A stretch of DNA of 64,000 nt from Aquila chrysaetos chrysaetos (lineage: Eukaryota; Chordata; Aves; Accipitriformes; Accipitridae): assembly GCF_900496995.4 (NCBI RefSeq), contig NW_024470328.1, forward strand, positions 281,515 to 345,514, read 5' to 3'. Below the pieces are notes generated by a model that worked only from the letters and a program-made list of their open reading frames with translations, had not been told where the DNA came from and searched no databases. This document shows positions 1 through 10,743 of this stretch, in pieces (the first letter of the stretch is position 1; every line of letters starts with the position of its first letter). A program made the translations under genes and the position numbers.

Positions 1-2249
1 TGCCGAAGGGACAGGGTGTCATTGTGATCGATATAAAAGATTGTTTTTTCAGTATTCCCTTGTACCCAGGAGATCGCGAAAGGTTTGCCTTTTCAATCCC
101 AGAGCGAAACCATCAAGCACCCGTGCAGCGGTATCAGTGGAAAGTGCTCCCTCAAGGTATGAAAAATTCGCCGACTCTCTGTCAAATCGCGGTAGGTAAG
201 GCCTTACGGTCTCTGCGAGAAGACCACCCGGAAGCCACCATTATTCATTACATGGATGACATTCTGCTATCCCATCGGGACGACTCTGTGTTGCAGCACC
301 TCTATGATCAAATGGTCCAGCAACTAAGTGAATATGGGCTACACATATCCCCCAACAAAACACAAATAGGACCTTCTGTTAGTTATCTAGGCACTCAATT
401 AACCCCCCGCACAATTACCGCTCAGAGTTTCACAGTCCCCGACCAAGTGTATACCTTACATGATGCCCAAAAGTTAGTGGGCAAACTGTTGTGGCTAAGG
501 AACTTTGTTCCAATTGCTGAGGATGAACTGAATCTGTTATACCAACTACTCCGGGGAGGGGAACTTTTGCAGGCGCCACGTGTGTTGCAACCAGCGCAGC
601 GTGCGTTGCTAGAAAACATAGCCCAACGGGCTCAGCAATGGGGCCTGCAAAGGTTTCAACCCGCACGCCCAGTTGTTGCGCGACTCTTTGTGGCCAGGCA
701 AAGTTGCCATGGTGTATTGATACAGCCTGCGGAAAGCCCAGAGTGGCCTTTTGCGTGGCTGCATCAGGGCAAAGTGCACACAGCCATCATCAGTTGGCCA
801 CTGTTAGTAGCCGCCATGATTCTGCGTTGCCGGAGGGCTTGTCAACATTTTATCGGCAAACACCCGGACCGCATTGTCTTGCCCTGCTCCCTAACGCAAT
901 GGGATTTAGTTTATCCGCAGGTCTCTGTTTTACAGGGTGCGTTGGCAGAGTTTGCAGGGACATTAGCAGGACATGAGGTCCATCCCTGTGGGGAGGTCTT
1001 GCATGCCTTACCCATTCTCCCAGCACAGCAATTGGCTAAACACCCTAATGACGGCCGCACAATCTTCACTGATGCGTCCTCCAAGACTAGTAAGGCCGTC
1101 TGTGTTTGGAAGGAAGATGGGGCATGGCATCAAATAGTATATACTGAACCCAGTCGTTCCGTGCAGTTTTTGGAGGCCAAAGCAGTAACCATGGCATTGT
1201 TACGTTGGCCAACTGAGCCCTTGAATGTAGTCATGGATTCACTGTATGTATATAAGCTCTTGGTTGCGGGAGAATGGGCCCTAGCTTCTTCTACGGAGAT
1301 AGCCGGTATGCTGTTAAACGCCTTACAGTTGCGCAGTGCACCTGTTTTTCCTATTCATGTTACCAGTCATTCTGGTCTCCCTGGATCGCTAGCCGAAGGG
1401 AACAGCTGCGCCGACCACGCGGCACGAGCACTGTTAGCTGCTGTCAGTAATGATAACAGCACACCAGCCAGAGCACGTGCGATAACATTACACAGCCTCT
1501 TGCATTGCAGTCCCCGAGGTTTGACGGCACTAACGGGTATTTCCCATGCCGAAGCTAGAGATATTGTTGCGGCTTGTCCCCATTGTACCCAAGGACCTCT
1601 TTGGGAAGCCACGGTCAACCCTCATGGCTTACAACCAAATCAGATCTGGCAAACAGATATTACGGAGTACGCTCCCTTCAAGCCACTACAGTATTTGCAT
1701 GTTACCGTAGACGCCTATAGTAAATACATTCTCGCTACAGCACACAGGAAGCAGAATAGCTTGGCGGTCGTACAACACTGGCGTGCATGTATAGCCCAAC
1801 TGGGGATTCCACAACAGATCAAGACGGATAATGGTACAGCTTATACTGTGGAAAAGGTGAAACAATTTTGTGCAAACTGGGGTATAGCCCTTGTACACGG
1901 CATTCCTTATAACAGCACCGGCCAGGCCATTGTAGAACGAGCACATCGAACCTTAAAGACCCTGCTAGACCGTCTTAGGGAGGGGGACCAGGCGGAGCCC
2001 TCCTGCTTACGGGATAATTCACCTGTTCCCCGTACACAGCGTCTCCTGTTAACTGCGTCAACTTCGTTAAATCAGACAATTCGGGGGGACCTGGACCAGA
2101 CGGCGGCGCAACGACATTTTATGAGTACGGAAGAGAAAGGCCCCTACCCACTGGTCCGTGTGCGTGATCCCCAGACACGCCAATGGGACGAACCGTTTGA
2201 GCTGCGTTGCCTCGGGCGGGGGTACGCCTGTGTACCTTCAGTAGCCTGA
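1..2249 (+). CDS. pol: ERV-A class II retroviral pol (RT, RNase H, integrase), 5' partial
   Basis: The frame is open from base 3, so the gene runs in from outside the window. Residues below count from the GTG at base 24. The reverse transcriptase has the LPQGM..SPTLCQ block and a YMDD catalytic motif (about residues 76-79). RNase H shows FTDASS, an FLEAKA glutamate, MDSLYV and CADHA, giving D-E-D-D. Integrase has H-x3-H (HSLLH), CPHC, and a complete D,D-35-E set (QTDITE, KTDNGT, IVERAH). YMDD together with this RNase H-integrase layout is typical of class II (alpha/beta-like) elements. In a live virus this protein copies genomic RNA into DNA and inserts it into host chromatin. The last residues differ from the second copy (43313-43576): a small rearrangement at 2235-2246 adds four bases and an early stop, removing about 20 residues of the C-terminal DNA-binding domain. 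Confidence 0.93.
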   Translation, partial: PKGQGVIVIDIKDCFFSIPLYPGDRERFAFSIPERNHQAPVQRYQWKVLPQGMKNSPTLCQIAVGKALRSLREDHPEATIIHYMDDILLSHRDDSVLQHLYDQMVQQLSEYGLHISPNKTQIGPSVSYLGTQLTPRTITAQSFTVPDQVYTLHDAQKLVGKLLWLRNFVPIAEDELNLLYQLLRGGELLQAPRVLQPAQRALLENIAQRAQQWGLQRFQPARPVVARLFVARQSCHGVLIQPAESPEWPFAWLHQGKVHTAIISWPLLVAAMILRCRRACQHFIGKHPDRIVLPCSLTQWDLVYPQVSVLQGALAEFAGTLAGHEVHPCGEVLHALPILPAQQLAKHPNDGRTIFTDASSKTSKAVCVWKEDGAWHQIVYTEPSRSVQFLEAKAVTMALLRWPTEPLNVVMDSLYVYKLLVAGEWALASSTEIAGMLLNALQLRSAPVFPIHVTSHSGLPGSLAEGNSCADHAARALLAAVSNDNSTPARARAITLHSLLHCSPRGLTALTGISHAEARDIVAACPHCTQGPLWEATVNPHGLQPNQIWQTDITEYAPFKPLQYLHVTVDAYSKYILATAHRKQNSLAVVQHWRACIAQLGIPQQIKTDNGTAYTVEKVKQFCANWGIALVHGIPYNSTGQAIVERAHRTLKTLLDRLREGDQAEPSCLRDNSPVPRTQRLLLTASTSLNQTIRGDLDQTAAQRHFMSTEEKGPYPLVRVRDPQTRQWDEPFELRCLGRGYACVPSVA

Positions 2250-3000
2250 AGGGCTACTGAAATGGGTCCCTAGTCATATGGTTCATCCTGCCCTAACCTC
2301 GTAGTGTTTGAGTGTTTTTTCTTTACAGATTACTGTTATCCTTTCCTGGCTTGTGACGCCTTGGGTATATGCTGCGAATTTCTGACACTACACCACTTAA
2401 TAAATAAGACAACAGAACTGCGGAGACAATAAGGAGCTGCAAGACCTTTATAGCAATTAAGAAAACTGTCATTTCGGCTTGGAGTATTTAACTGTGGGAT
2501 GGGGGCTTACGAGTTGGTTTGTATCTCTGTTAAAACTCAGGGTTTCTTTTATTCTTGTGTATTTTCTCAGGTATAATATTGCTCTTACTGTGTTTAATTA
2601 ATTGTGTTCATAGATCTTGTAGGTCCACTTAACCAACATAACAGGTCAAGATTCTCTGTGCACTGCAACCACATCACAAAGCCCGTGAACCAATAGGCAG
2701 GATGGCTATGACTCGTGTGGCACGTTTGGCCAGCGACTGCATGTGCCATAGGCTCCCTATGTTTCAACTGAGGCGAATTTTAGCACCCGCTGGCCACATG
2801 TGCTGAAATCTGTTCCTCTGCAAATGTACAAATACCGGAATTTTCCAAAGTGCATCGGGCTGGTGTACGGCAAGGCCATCGTTGCCTCTGTGGGGACGCC
2901 CACGTAAAGCTGGCACCTACCGATTGCTGGGCTGAGTTCGCGGATGGTGGTGACTAGATTTGCTAATGGTCTTTTTATAGAAAAAGGGAGGGGGAATTGT
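2250..3000 (+). other. ERV-A 3' non-coding region (env deleted)
   Basis: This stretch between the integrase stop and the LTR-like sequence has no long reading frame and is collinear with 43577-44271 of ERV-B at high identity. A pyrimidine-rich stretch ending in TTTACAG near 2328 looks like an env splice acceptor, but only short hydrophobic fragments follow. Both copies therefore share an env deletion. It ends in a polypurine tract at about 2980-2996. Confidence 0.8.
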
Positions 3001-3350
3001 TGTGGGAACATTTTCAGCTAATGGTCACAAGAGCATTCCAGACGCCTTTAAAAGGCCTTGAACAGAATAAACAAGAAGACAAAAATAAGAAAGATACCAA
3101 TTAGAAAAACACAGGTGCACATTCCACGATAAAGAGAACTTGGCACAAACAACCTCAATTTGGCAGTTTATCTTGACCAATTAGACTGAGATAAGTCTCG
3201 TATGTTTAGTTAGTATGACCAATTATATTTTATGTTTATGCGCATGTGCAGTGTTGATGCAGCCAATCATTGAGTGCAACTGGACGCGTGGACAGTGCAT
3301 GAATAGTGTGTGTAACCAACGGGAGCTAGTTGGACATGAGGAGGGGGAGA
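3001..3350 (+). repeat. U3-like LTR fragment in front of the ERV-A 3' LTR
   Basis: It begins TGTGGGAACA directly after a polypurine tract, as an LTR would, and matches 44272-44632. It also resembles the first part of the solo LTR at 37901-38349. It carries no R/U5 of its own and ends at a second polypurine tract (about 3340-3350), where the 230-bp LTR starts. I read it as a captured U3 of a related LTR. Confidence 0.7.
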
Positions 3351-3581
3351 TGTAGGGTACGGCGTTCAGAAGATCTCGCGATGTCACGGAAAGGTAGAAG
3401 GCTAGTCGTCGCCTCCCTATGACGTATCAGTGATCCCACCTACTGTTGTTAGTATAAAAGGAATTAACTGCGCAATAAAGGGCAGAGTTTGGCACTCACA
3501 CCATGTGTGCTATCTGTCTCTTCCCTGGTCCGGGCCGACCAGTGATCTAATCGCGGCACCTTGATATATAGCACTGCTACA
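3351..3581 (+). repeat. ERV-A 3' LTR (about 231 bp, class II)
   Basis: Starts TGTAGG and ends CTACA. TATAAA is at 3453-3458 and the poly(A) signal AATAAA at 3474-3479. It matches the ERV-B LTRs at 29913-30142 and 44633-44862. The polypurine tract followed by TGTAG and the short length resemble alpharetroviral LTRs. Host sequence resumes with CTTGAC. Confidence 0.88.
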
Positions 3582-5040
3582 CTTGACTTTCCCCACCGCA
3601 GGCTGTCCTATACTGTCCTATGTCAGTGATCGTTTCTCTGCAGATTTTAACTCTCCCCCCTGCTTCCCCAACTCGCTCTGACCCCATGATATCCCAAGGT
3701 TTACTGATAACTCTCTGTCCTCACTGTTCTTCAAACATAAAGCTGTAGTTTTCTGAGGGTTAGACAATGACTCTGACTTCCCCAAAACCCATCTGGCTTC
3801 TTTCAAAGCCTTGTTTATGTTCCTCTAGCACCCAAGATGTCCTAGCCCCAGGCTTGCTTGAATTCTTACATGTACGGCTCTCTCCCTGCACAACCACGTG
3901 TCTCACAAACCCTTCCCTCTTCCCCCGCAGTGATGAAACTTCACCCCAGGAGGTCTGTGCATCCTCCACACTCATAGATGTTTCCTGAGGTCTACCCAAG
4001 TATGGGAAGTGAAGCAGGAAAAGAGCAAGGTCAGCTCATTTGGCATGATAGCCACCCTCAGCAGTGGGCCTTTTCCATTTTCTAGGCATGCACATATCAT
4101 AGAAAAATCTCTTTCACCCCTGACTTGCAGAAGAGGGGTCTTCCTTCCTGGTGTCTTCCCAGGACACACCTCCTCCTCTTCCCCATCCACAGACATCCAC
4201 TGCTTTCCATTTCTGGCCTCAGAGGGGGTTTCAGGATTTGCTAAAGCCATCAGCCACCTCCTTCTTTCTCACTGACATCCCTCGACCCTCTCTCTGAGCC
4301 CTACACATGGCCAATCAATCAGTGCTGCTCAGAGCCGCTCACACTTCAGAAGAGGCCTTGAGATTCCTGCATATTCCTAGTGCTTATTAACTATCTTCCT
4401 GGCTCTCTCCAGAGTTCATGGCAAACGTTGCTGTCTACAACAGGGCCTTTATGAACATCTTTTATGAAATCGTTGTCTTTTTAAGATCTTGTCTGCAGAA
4501 GGAGTAGCCATAGTAAAGCACCAAACACACCAAACCAGAGTCTGAGTGAAGTGCCAGTAAGAACCAAGTGAGCAACACCCAAGGCTCTGGCTTCCTGGCA
4601 AGGAGTCTCTCCTGTTTGTCTCCTATTCTCATGAAAGGAACAGGAAAACTGTCCCTCCCATGGAGCTCTGCTGAAGGAAGATGGAGCTGTGCATAGCGTG
4701 AGGCGATACAAGTGGGATCAGCAGGTAGAAAAGACTTTTGTAGGGAAGGCTTTGAGAGGGAGTACCCTGACTTCACCCAGATTAAAAAATGGAGACCGGG
4801 TAGTAGGCTGACGCGATGGTTAGAAGTGTCCTGGGGTAAAAGAACGTGGATGATAGCAGGTGGGAGAGATTTGGTTTGCAGAGATTTGAGGTAGTACTTT
4901 CCGCACCTGAGCAGCCTGAGCTTTGGAACCAAGGAAAAATATAGAAGCTCTCAAGGATGTTTTGGAATTAGTGGAACTGTCAGTAATAACAGTAACAGGA
5001 CAGTGCTGCAAGGGAACTCTTTTGTGTTCTTGATGATGAA
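3582..5040. other. Non-coding duplicon sequence
   Basis: No gene seen. Parts around 3740-4310 are inverted, diverged copies of sequence near 17.0-17.1 kb and 29.1 kb (shared ACAAAGCTGT-type and TTTAGCAAATCC-type blocks). Reading frames here, including a 156-codon minus-strand one at 4462-4932, have no recognisable domain. Confidence 0.6.
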
Positions 5041-5660
5041 CTAAAGCTCTTTCATTTTGTTTTTACTTGACATTATAGCTAGAAGTTCTTAGAGATTAGC
5101 CTCTGGCATGCAATTCTTAGAACAGTGTGTTTCCTCTCACTGCTAACTCTTTGCTATCATTTAAAGATTACACCTCTTCGACAGAATTACCCTTAAATCA
5201 GCTCTGCTCCATCTGTTTCACAGAATTTTCATCAGGATGGGGAGGTGGAATAGGGGAGCTGTTTTGGTTTTAGCCAAAGGCGGCCAAGGGACAGATCCCA
5301 GGTCAGCGAAAAGGCACAAAGGCAGGCAAAATCTGGATGTTGTGTACACTGACACAACACTGTTACCTGCCATTCCAGGCTCTGAAGTCCTAACTGTGCA
5401 GCAGGGAGCCTGGAAGCTCTGAGCTGCCTTCATCTCCCCTGCATTTCAGAATGCAAAATGAAGCTAGCCTACTCCTAAAGTTGGTTTTGATTCTCTCCAG
5501 AGCCTAAAGCACCACATGTATCAGGAGATTGGCCAGGACACTTCAAGAGGAATCACACTTCTCTGGAGAAAAGCTTAGGTGCTCCCAGGAATCCCAGGTG
5601 GTATGGCATACTGGTTCCTAGGTTCAAGGTCCTGGTCAACTGCCTTGTCTCCATATCTGT
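5041..5660 (+). repeat. Segmental duplication, paralogous to about 56.32-56.93 kb
   Basis: Collinear same-strand similarity: shared CCTCTGGCA, TTAGAACAGTG and CTGCTAACTCTTT blocks, then a shared stretch starting AGGGACAGATCC in both copies. Clearly diverged. No gene seen. Confidence 0.65.
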
Positions 5661-6599
5661 AAGAGTCACCTCCCACCAAAGGCTGGGCTATCACCAACCC
5701 CAAGGTCAAGCTGGCTGTGGAGCTGAAACCTGAAAACCTCCAAACATGGAAGTCAAAGATCCTCTCTGTATGTCCTGCTGCAGTGCAGCACCATCCGCCT
5801 TTTGCTTTTTATCCTAAGGCCCAGAGTGAAGCTGCCAGGAAGAAGTTTCTGCCTCTTGCCTCTGCCATAACATTTGGCACTGCAGAAGAGTTTGGCTTGA
5901 CCACCTCTCCAGGGAGGTGTCACCTGCTTTTAGACTGCCCTGTGCTTCCCCTGCAGCACACTGAGTAGGGCTACTGCCCTCAACCTCTCCACACAGCTCA
6001 TGTGCTTTAGGCCCCTCTCCCCAACATGACAGACTTCTTCTGGACCTTCTCCAGTTTCCCCATCCTCCTTTCAAAATGGGAAACCCACTGGCTCACATGG
6101 CATCCATCATAACCCCCATGCCCTTCTCCGCAGGGAACTCTGCAGCCAGTCAAGTCACAGGCTGTCCTGATGCACAAGGTTTTTCTGCCCCAGTGCAGAA
6201 CTTGCTCCCCTTCCCCTCTAAAACTTCTGGAGGTTTCTGTTGGCCAAAACCATAAGTGTATCAAGGTCCCTCTAGATTGAAACTCCAGCAGATCAGCCTT
6301 TAAGTTTTGTGGGCCAGTGCCTCAAAGAAGATAACAATATGGGAAATTACAGCACAATACGAGTAATGAAAAAGAATTATGTGATTATCGGAGCTGCTTT
6401 CAACCCAAAGTTGAAAATACCACAGCAACCATCTCAGAAATAGGATATGAAACAAGAAATGCAAGACCAATGTGGAAAGGATTGAGAGGGTAGGCTGTTC
6501 TTGTTGGCAGGTTTTGCAACAGTACAAGAGAAGAGCTTGGGTGGGGGAATAAAAAGAGAAGCAAATAACGTGTCCAAGGTTGTTTGGTGTCAACTGTGA
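5661..6599. other. Non-coding interspersed-repeat sequence
   Basis: No gene seen. 5970-6260 resembles degenerate avian repeat sequence and is partly an inverted copy of 16.5-16.6 kb. Confidence 0.5.
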
Positions 6600-6689
6600 A
6601 GGAGCTCTGCACCTGATGTGAATTATTTCTGTGGTCAGGGAGAACCTGAGAGATTTCCCTCATTTGAAAATATGAAGGGGAAGGAAGGA

Positions 6690-7200
6690 CAGCATCATTT
6701 AGGCTGGAAGGGACCTCAGAAGTTTCTCAGCCAACCTCCTGCTCAAAGCAGGGCCAGACCAGATTGCTCAGGGCTTTATCCAAAGACGCCTTGGCACTTT
6801 CTGGGATGGATCCCACACAAACTCCCTGGGAAACAGCTTCCAGCATTTGTCTGTCCTCATGTTAGAAACATGTTTCTCTATATGTACACTAACCCTCTTC
6901 TTTCAGCCCCTTGCCTCTTGTCCTTGTGTCTTGTACCATGGACATGAGCCTGACTCAGTCTTCCTGGGAACACTGCAATGCTGCTACATGTTTCACCCAA
7001 GACCTTCCTTTCTCCAGGCTGGACAAGCCCAGCTCCCTCAGCCTCTCCTCACAGATAAAGTGTTCCTGCCCCGGACCATTATGGGGGCCCTTTGCTAAAG
7101 TTGTTCCAGCTTGCTGACAACTTTCCTATATTGGGATCTGAAATCTGGACACAGTGTTCGGTATAATCCCTTCCCTCAATCACCTGGCTGTGCTCCTGTT
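6690..7200 (-). mobile_element. CR1 LINE 3' end fragment
   Basis: Contains the CR1 3' block read in reverse (TCCAGGCTGGACAAGCCCAG, then CCTCAGCCTCTCCTCACA). The mirrored copy is at 28135-28650. 5'-truncated, non-coding. Confidence 0.75.
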
Positions 7201-8355
7201 CGTACAGCCCAGGGTCCTCCTGTCCTTCCTTGCTGCCAGGGCACACAGCTGCATCCTGTCCATCTCACTGTCCACCAAGACCTTTCCAAAACGCCTCCTT
7301 CCAGCCAGGCAGCCCAGCCCCCGTGTCATTGCCAGGGCTAGTCCCCTGCAGGGACAGAAACTGGCATCTGTCCTTGCAGGATTTCCTGACTTTCATGCCA
7401 ATGCATGCTCTCCTCTTCCTTGAAGCCTTTCCCTGAGCACAGGGGCCTGGAGACCATTTCAGTAAAGACTCAGGCACAGCAGGCATTCATTCCTTCAGCC
7501 CCAGCTGTGTCTGCTGTTGTTAAATCACCTTCCCCATTCAGCAGCAGCCCTGCATTTTCCTTATTCAGCCTTGGTCTCTCAGAAGTGAACAAATCTCTTC
7601 TGTTTGCTTTTGAATTCCATTGCCACCAGCATCTCCAGGTGAGCTTTTCTTTTCCTACACTCATGCCTCCACAACTAAGGCAATATATAGAAATTCCAGC
7701 TTTGTACCTGTCCTTGCTGACACCTCCTGGCAGCTGCTTCATGGTGCCTGTCCTTGTGCTGGCCCAGCCCCACTGCCCATACACGGTCCCACTCTGCAGG
7801 CACAGCACGGGAAAGGGTAGAGTCAGGGATGGGGAAAGTTCCCCCATTTGTGATCCTAATGGCAGCCTTCAGATCACAGTTCCCCCACAACACTCCTACT
7901 TTTGCAGCTTCCCCAGCACCCGACCCCTGCCCTGCCACAGCCTTGTCCCATGTGGAGCTTTGCAGACAGCTCTGCTCCAGGGTCTGCCAGAGTCTGGGGA
8001 AGCAGAGGCACTGGGCAGGGCTGTCCATTCCCCAGAACTAGCCCTTGGCCCAGCAGGAAGGTGGAGATGGCCTCACAGCAAGACTCAGCCTTAAATATGG
8101 GGTGACTGGCAAGTGCTGCAAATGGCAAATAAGACACACTGGGGATGAGGAAGGCCCTGAGCCACCCTCCCCATCTGTCCACACCACCAAGGGCAGAGAC
8201 CGGCCTCTTCTCCTCTGCACCTGCATGTCTTCCATTCTTGCCACAAGCCCTGTCTCTGCAACACAACCCCCCGGTGTCACTCCTTACACTGCATGGTCAC
8301 ACGCTGCAAGCTATACACTGATATTTTTCTCTCCTGGGCACTTTCCAGCCCAGAC

Positions 8356-8963
8356 TGTTTCACAAATTGAGCATTCGGTGATGGAGTTAAGTATTCTTTA
8401 TTGCAGCGCTGGAAGCACGGGGGATCGCTCCTCCAAACGTGCTTAACCACGAGCTTAACTGTATGGGTTAAATACATGTCTTACATACATATTCACTAGA
8501 TTTCCGAGAAATGTTATGCATAGTCATTAGTTATCCAGGAAACTATTAGCATATATAAATGTCCTTTATGCAAGTGCATTGGAGGTCTCTGGTGGTCTTT
8601 CAGAGTCCTCTGGTGGTCGTCCATAGTCTTCCTCACTTGTCCGCTGTTTGACCCTTGTTGTATGAGTTTGCGCAGTACGCTCCTCTTCTGGGCCTCACAA
8701 ACAACTTCTCTGCTTATCTCCTAACTTTGGCTCAGTCATCACAAAAGACAGATCATCTCCCCTTATCACACAGGATACCTCCACGAACAAGACATATCAT
8801 TACATACACAGGCTTATGTCCTTGGCTTGTGTATGTAAATCAACTTCTGGAGACAGTTGTTAATCTTTTAACAAATTCCAAACTCCTTTATCTGGCAATA
8901 CACTGAGTCTAAACATACGTTCTATTTCTGCATCTACTAGACCTAGTGTCAGCCTCTGCATCA
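8356..8963 (-). mobile_element. Solo LTR (608 bp) with 4-bp target duplication AGAC
   Basis: Flanked by AGAC at 8352-8355 and 8964-8967. It begins TG and ends CA. The minus strand carries AATAAA (complement at 8397-8402), so it reads leftward. The right arm is contiguous across the equivalent site near 26.94 kb and lacks the element, which gives an empty-site comparison. A 4-bp duplication suits class I elements; the family is not identified. Confidence 0.85.
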
Positions 8964-9526
8964 AGACCACCTCCCCCTAAACTCTCCCCACTTCCCTTGA
9001 CCTCCCTCCGCCTCCCCTGCCCTCTCCCCAGCGCAGCCCAGTCTGGCATGGCCCCACACCAGTGCCCACCACAGGGTGCGGCAGAGCTCTGGGCACTCAC
9101 CCCACAGCCCCAGACCCTCTGAAGGGCACAGCAGCTCCTCGGGGGTGGAGAGGGCTGAGCCCCAGGGCTGGGGGGCATCTGTGGCACAAGGCCTGAGGAG
9201 ATCCCCTTGTATGATGGAAATGCTGCTATGGAGGCCAGCTCTGGCACACAAGTGCCCATTGCCTGTCCTTGCCTGCGGTCACAGGCCTGCCACACAGCAG
9301 GACTGTAACCAAGCTTCAAGAGCACTCAGGCCTTCCACCAACCAAAGGGTTCAGAAGGAAAGCATGGAAGTGGGAAGAGAGCAGCTCGGGAAAGACCAAG
9401 CTCCGTGGCAGTGCTGCTGTGCCGGGACTCTTTTCTTCTTCCCCTCTGCACACAGGCACTGCTCCCTGCAGCTGCAGAGAAGGTCTTGGAGGAAGAATCT
9501 CAGAAGAACAAGTCACTGCAGGGCCC

Positions 9527-9532
9527 TTTATT
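9527..9532 (-). terminator. Poly(A) signal of the 9800-10717 receptor
   Basis: AATAAA on the minus strand, about 268 bp past the stop. It sits in a block (AATAAAGGGCCCTGCAG) conserved near 26377, 49634 and 62923. Confidence 0.65.
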
Positions 9533-9799
9533 TTGTTTAAACACACAGAGGGTATGGCTCCTCATTTGCACAGCCTCCAGGGCACACAAAAGCTGGATAG
9601 ACTGTGAATTGGAAACTGGGGGAACAAAGACATTTCTTTCCAGAAAGCATTCAGATAAGTAAAACAAGGCAAAAAGAGCAATCAAAAATCTCATTCAAAA
9701 CCCAAAATCACCCTAAGAAAACTACCAGAAGACAGGCTGGGCTTGTAATGATATATGAGTACTATGCAAAAGACAACAGGAAGTTTATTCCTTCTGAAA

Positions 9800-10717
9800 T
9801 CATCCAGTCATTACTTTCCTCAGGGCATCCTTGATCTTATGGTTTCTCATGCTGTAGATGAGGGGGTTCATGGCTGGAGGCACCACCGAGTACAGAACTG
9901 CCACCACCAGGTCCAGGGATGGGGACGAGATGGAGGGGGGCTTCAGGTAGGCAAAAATGCCAGTGCTTATAAACAAGGAGTCCACGGCCAGGTGAGGGAG
10001 GCACGTGGAAAAGGCTTTGTGCCATCCCTGCTCAGAGGGGATCCTCAGCACAGCCCTGAAGATCTGCACATAGGACAGCACAATGAAAACAAAACAACAG
10101 AAGTGCACAAAGACACTAACCACAAGTACCCCAACTTCCCTGAGGTAGGCATCTGAGCAGGAGAGCTTGAGGATCTGGGGGATTTCACAGAAGAACTGGT
10201 CCACAGCATTGCCTTGGCAGAGGGGTAGTGAAAATGTATTGGCAGTGTGCAGCACAGCATAGAGAAACCCACAGCCCCAGGCAGCTGCTGCCATGTGGAC
10301 ACAAGCTCTGCTGCCCAGGAGGGTCCCGTAGTGCAGGGGTTTGCAGATGGCAACGTAGCGGTCAAAGGCCATGACAGTGAGTAGAAAATATTCTGCTGAC
10401 ATCAAAAAGACTAACAGAAAGACCTGGGCAGCACATCCTAGGAAGGAGATGGCCCTGTTGTCCCAGAGGGAATTGGCCATGGATTTGGGGACAGTGGTGG
10501 AGATGGAGCCCAAGTTGAGGAGGGATAGGTTGAGGAGGAAGAAGTACATGGGGGTGTGGAGGCGGTGGTCGCAGGCTACGGCGGTGATGATGAGGCCGTT
10601 TCCCAGGAGGGCAGCCAGGTAGATGCCCAGGAAGAGCCAGAAGTGCAAGAGCTGCAGCTCCTGCGTGTCTGCAAATGCCAGGAGGAGGAACTCAGTGATG
10701 GAGCTGTGGTTGGACAT
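9800..10717 (-). CDS. Olfactory receptor, family 14-like (avian gamma-c), intact
   Basis: A 305-residue seven-transmembrane G-protein-coupled receptor, expected in the plasma membrane and cilia of olfactory neurons; its odorant is unknown. Visible motifs in order: N-glycosylation site NHS at residue 3; GN in TM1 (LLGNGLIITAV); LHTPMYFFLL before TM2; the TM3 cysteine (FLGCAAQ); MAFDRYVAICKPLHY after TM3; extracellular-loop cysteines (LPLCQGN, FFCEIPQ); SY in TM5; KAFSTCLPHL before TM6; PPAMNPLIYSMRN in TM7. Length is normal and the frame unbroken. The ATG at 10715-10717 gives the standard short N terminus. Oddity: the TM2 aspartate that binds sodium in most such receptors is asparagine here (LSLLNLG). 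A mirror-image paralogue is at 25191-26124 and a direct one at 48470-49408. Confidence 0.96.
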   Translation of the reverse strand: MSNHSSITEFLLLAFADTQELQLLHFWLFLGIYLAALLGNGLIITAVACDHRLHTPMYFFLLNLSLLNLGSISTTVPKSMANSLWDNRAISFLGCAAQVFLLVFLMSAEYFLLTVMAFDRYVAICKPLHYGTLLGSRACVHMAAAAWGCGFLYAVLHTANTFSLPLCQGNAVDQFFCEIPQILKLSCSDAYLREVGVLVVSVFVHFCCFVFIVLSYVQIFRAVLRIPSEQGWHKAFSTCLPHLAVDSLFISTGIFAYLKPPSISSPSLDLVVAVLYSVVPPAMNPLIYSMRNHKIKDALRKVMTG

Positions 10718-10740
10718 TTGCTTCCTCCGCGTATGGTTAT

Positions 10741-10743
10741 CTG
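10741..10743 (-). promoter_or_regulatory. Splice acceptor upstream of the receptor coding exon
   Basis: On the minus strand a pyrimidine-rich run ends CTCCTCAACAG, 23 bp before the ATG. All three receptor copies have an acceptor 23 bp upstream, consistent with a 5' untranslated exon and an intron. Confidence 0.6.

Larger units (their letters stand above)
6600..9799 (-). repeat. Left arm of inverted duplication: olfactory receptor 3' flank
   Basis: Reverse-complement match to about 26125-28740 of the right arm. Some 200-bp blocks (for example around 7230-7436 against 27893-28099) are identical or nearly so. It contains a CR1 3' end (6690-7200) and, unlike the right arm, a 608-bp solo LTR at 8356-8963. 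Apparent ORFs here, such as 7405-8094, show no protein family. Confidence 0.85.

Noticed and set aside
4462-4932. A 156-codon minus-strand frame
   Set aside because: No paralogue, motif or splice context; it is best explained as chance.
7405-8094. A 229-codon frame downstream of the left-arm receptor
   Set aside because: No domain, and the frame is not kept as one unit in the mirror copy (27643-27924 and shorter pieces). It is GC-rich flank.
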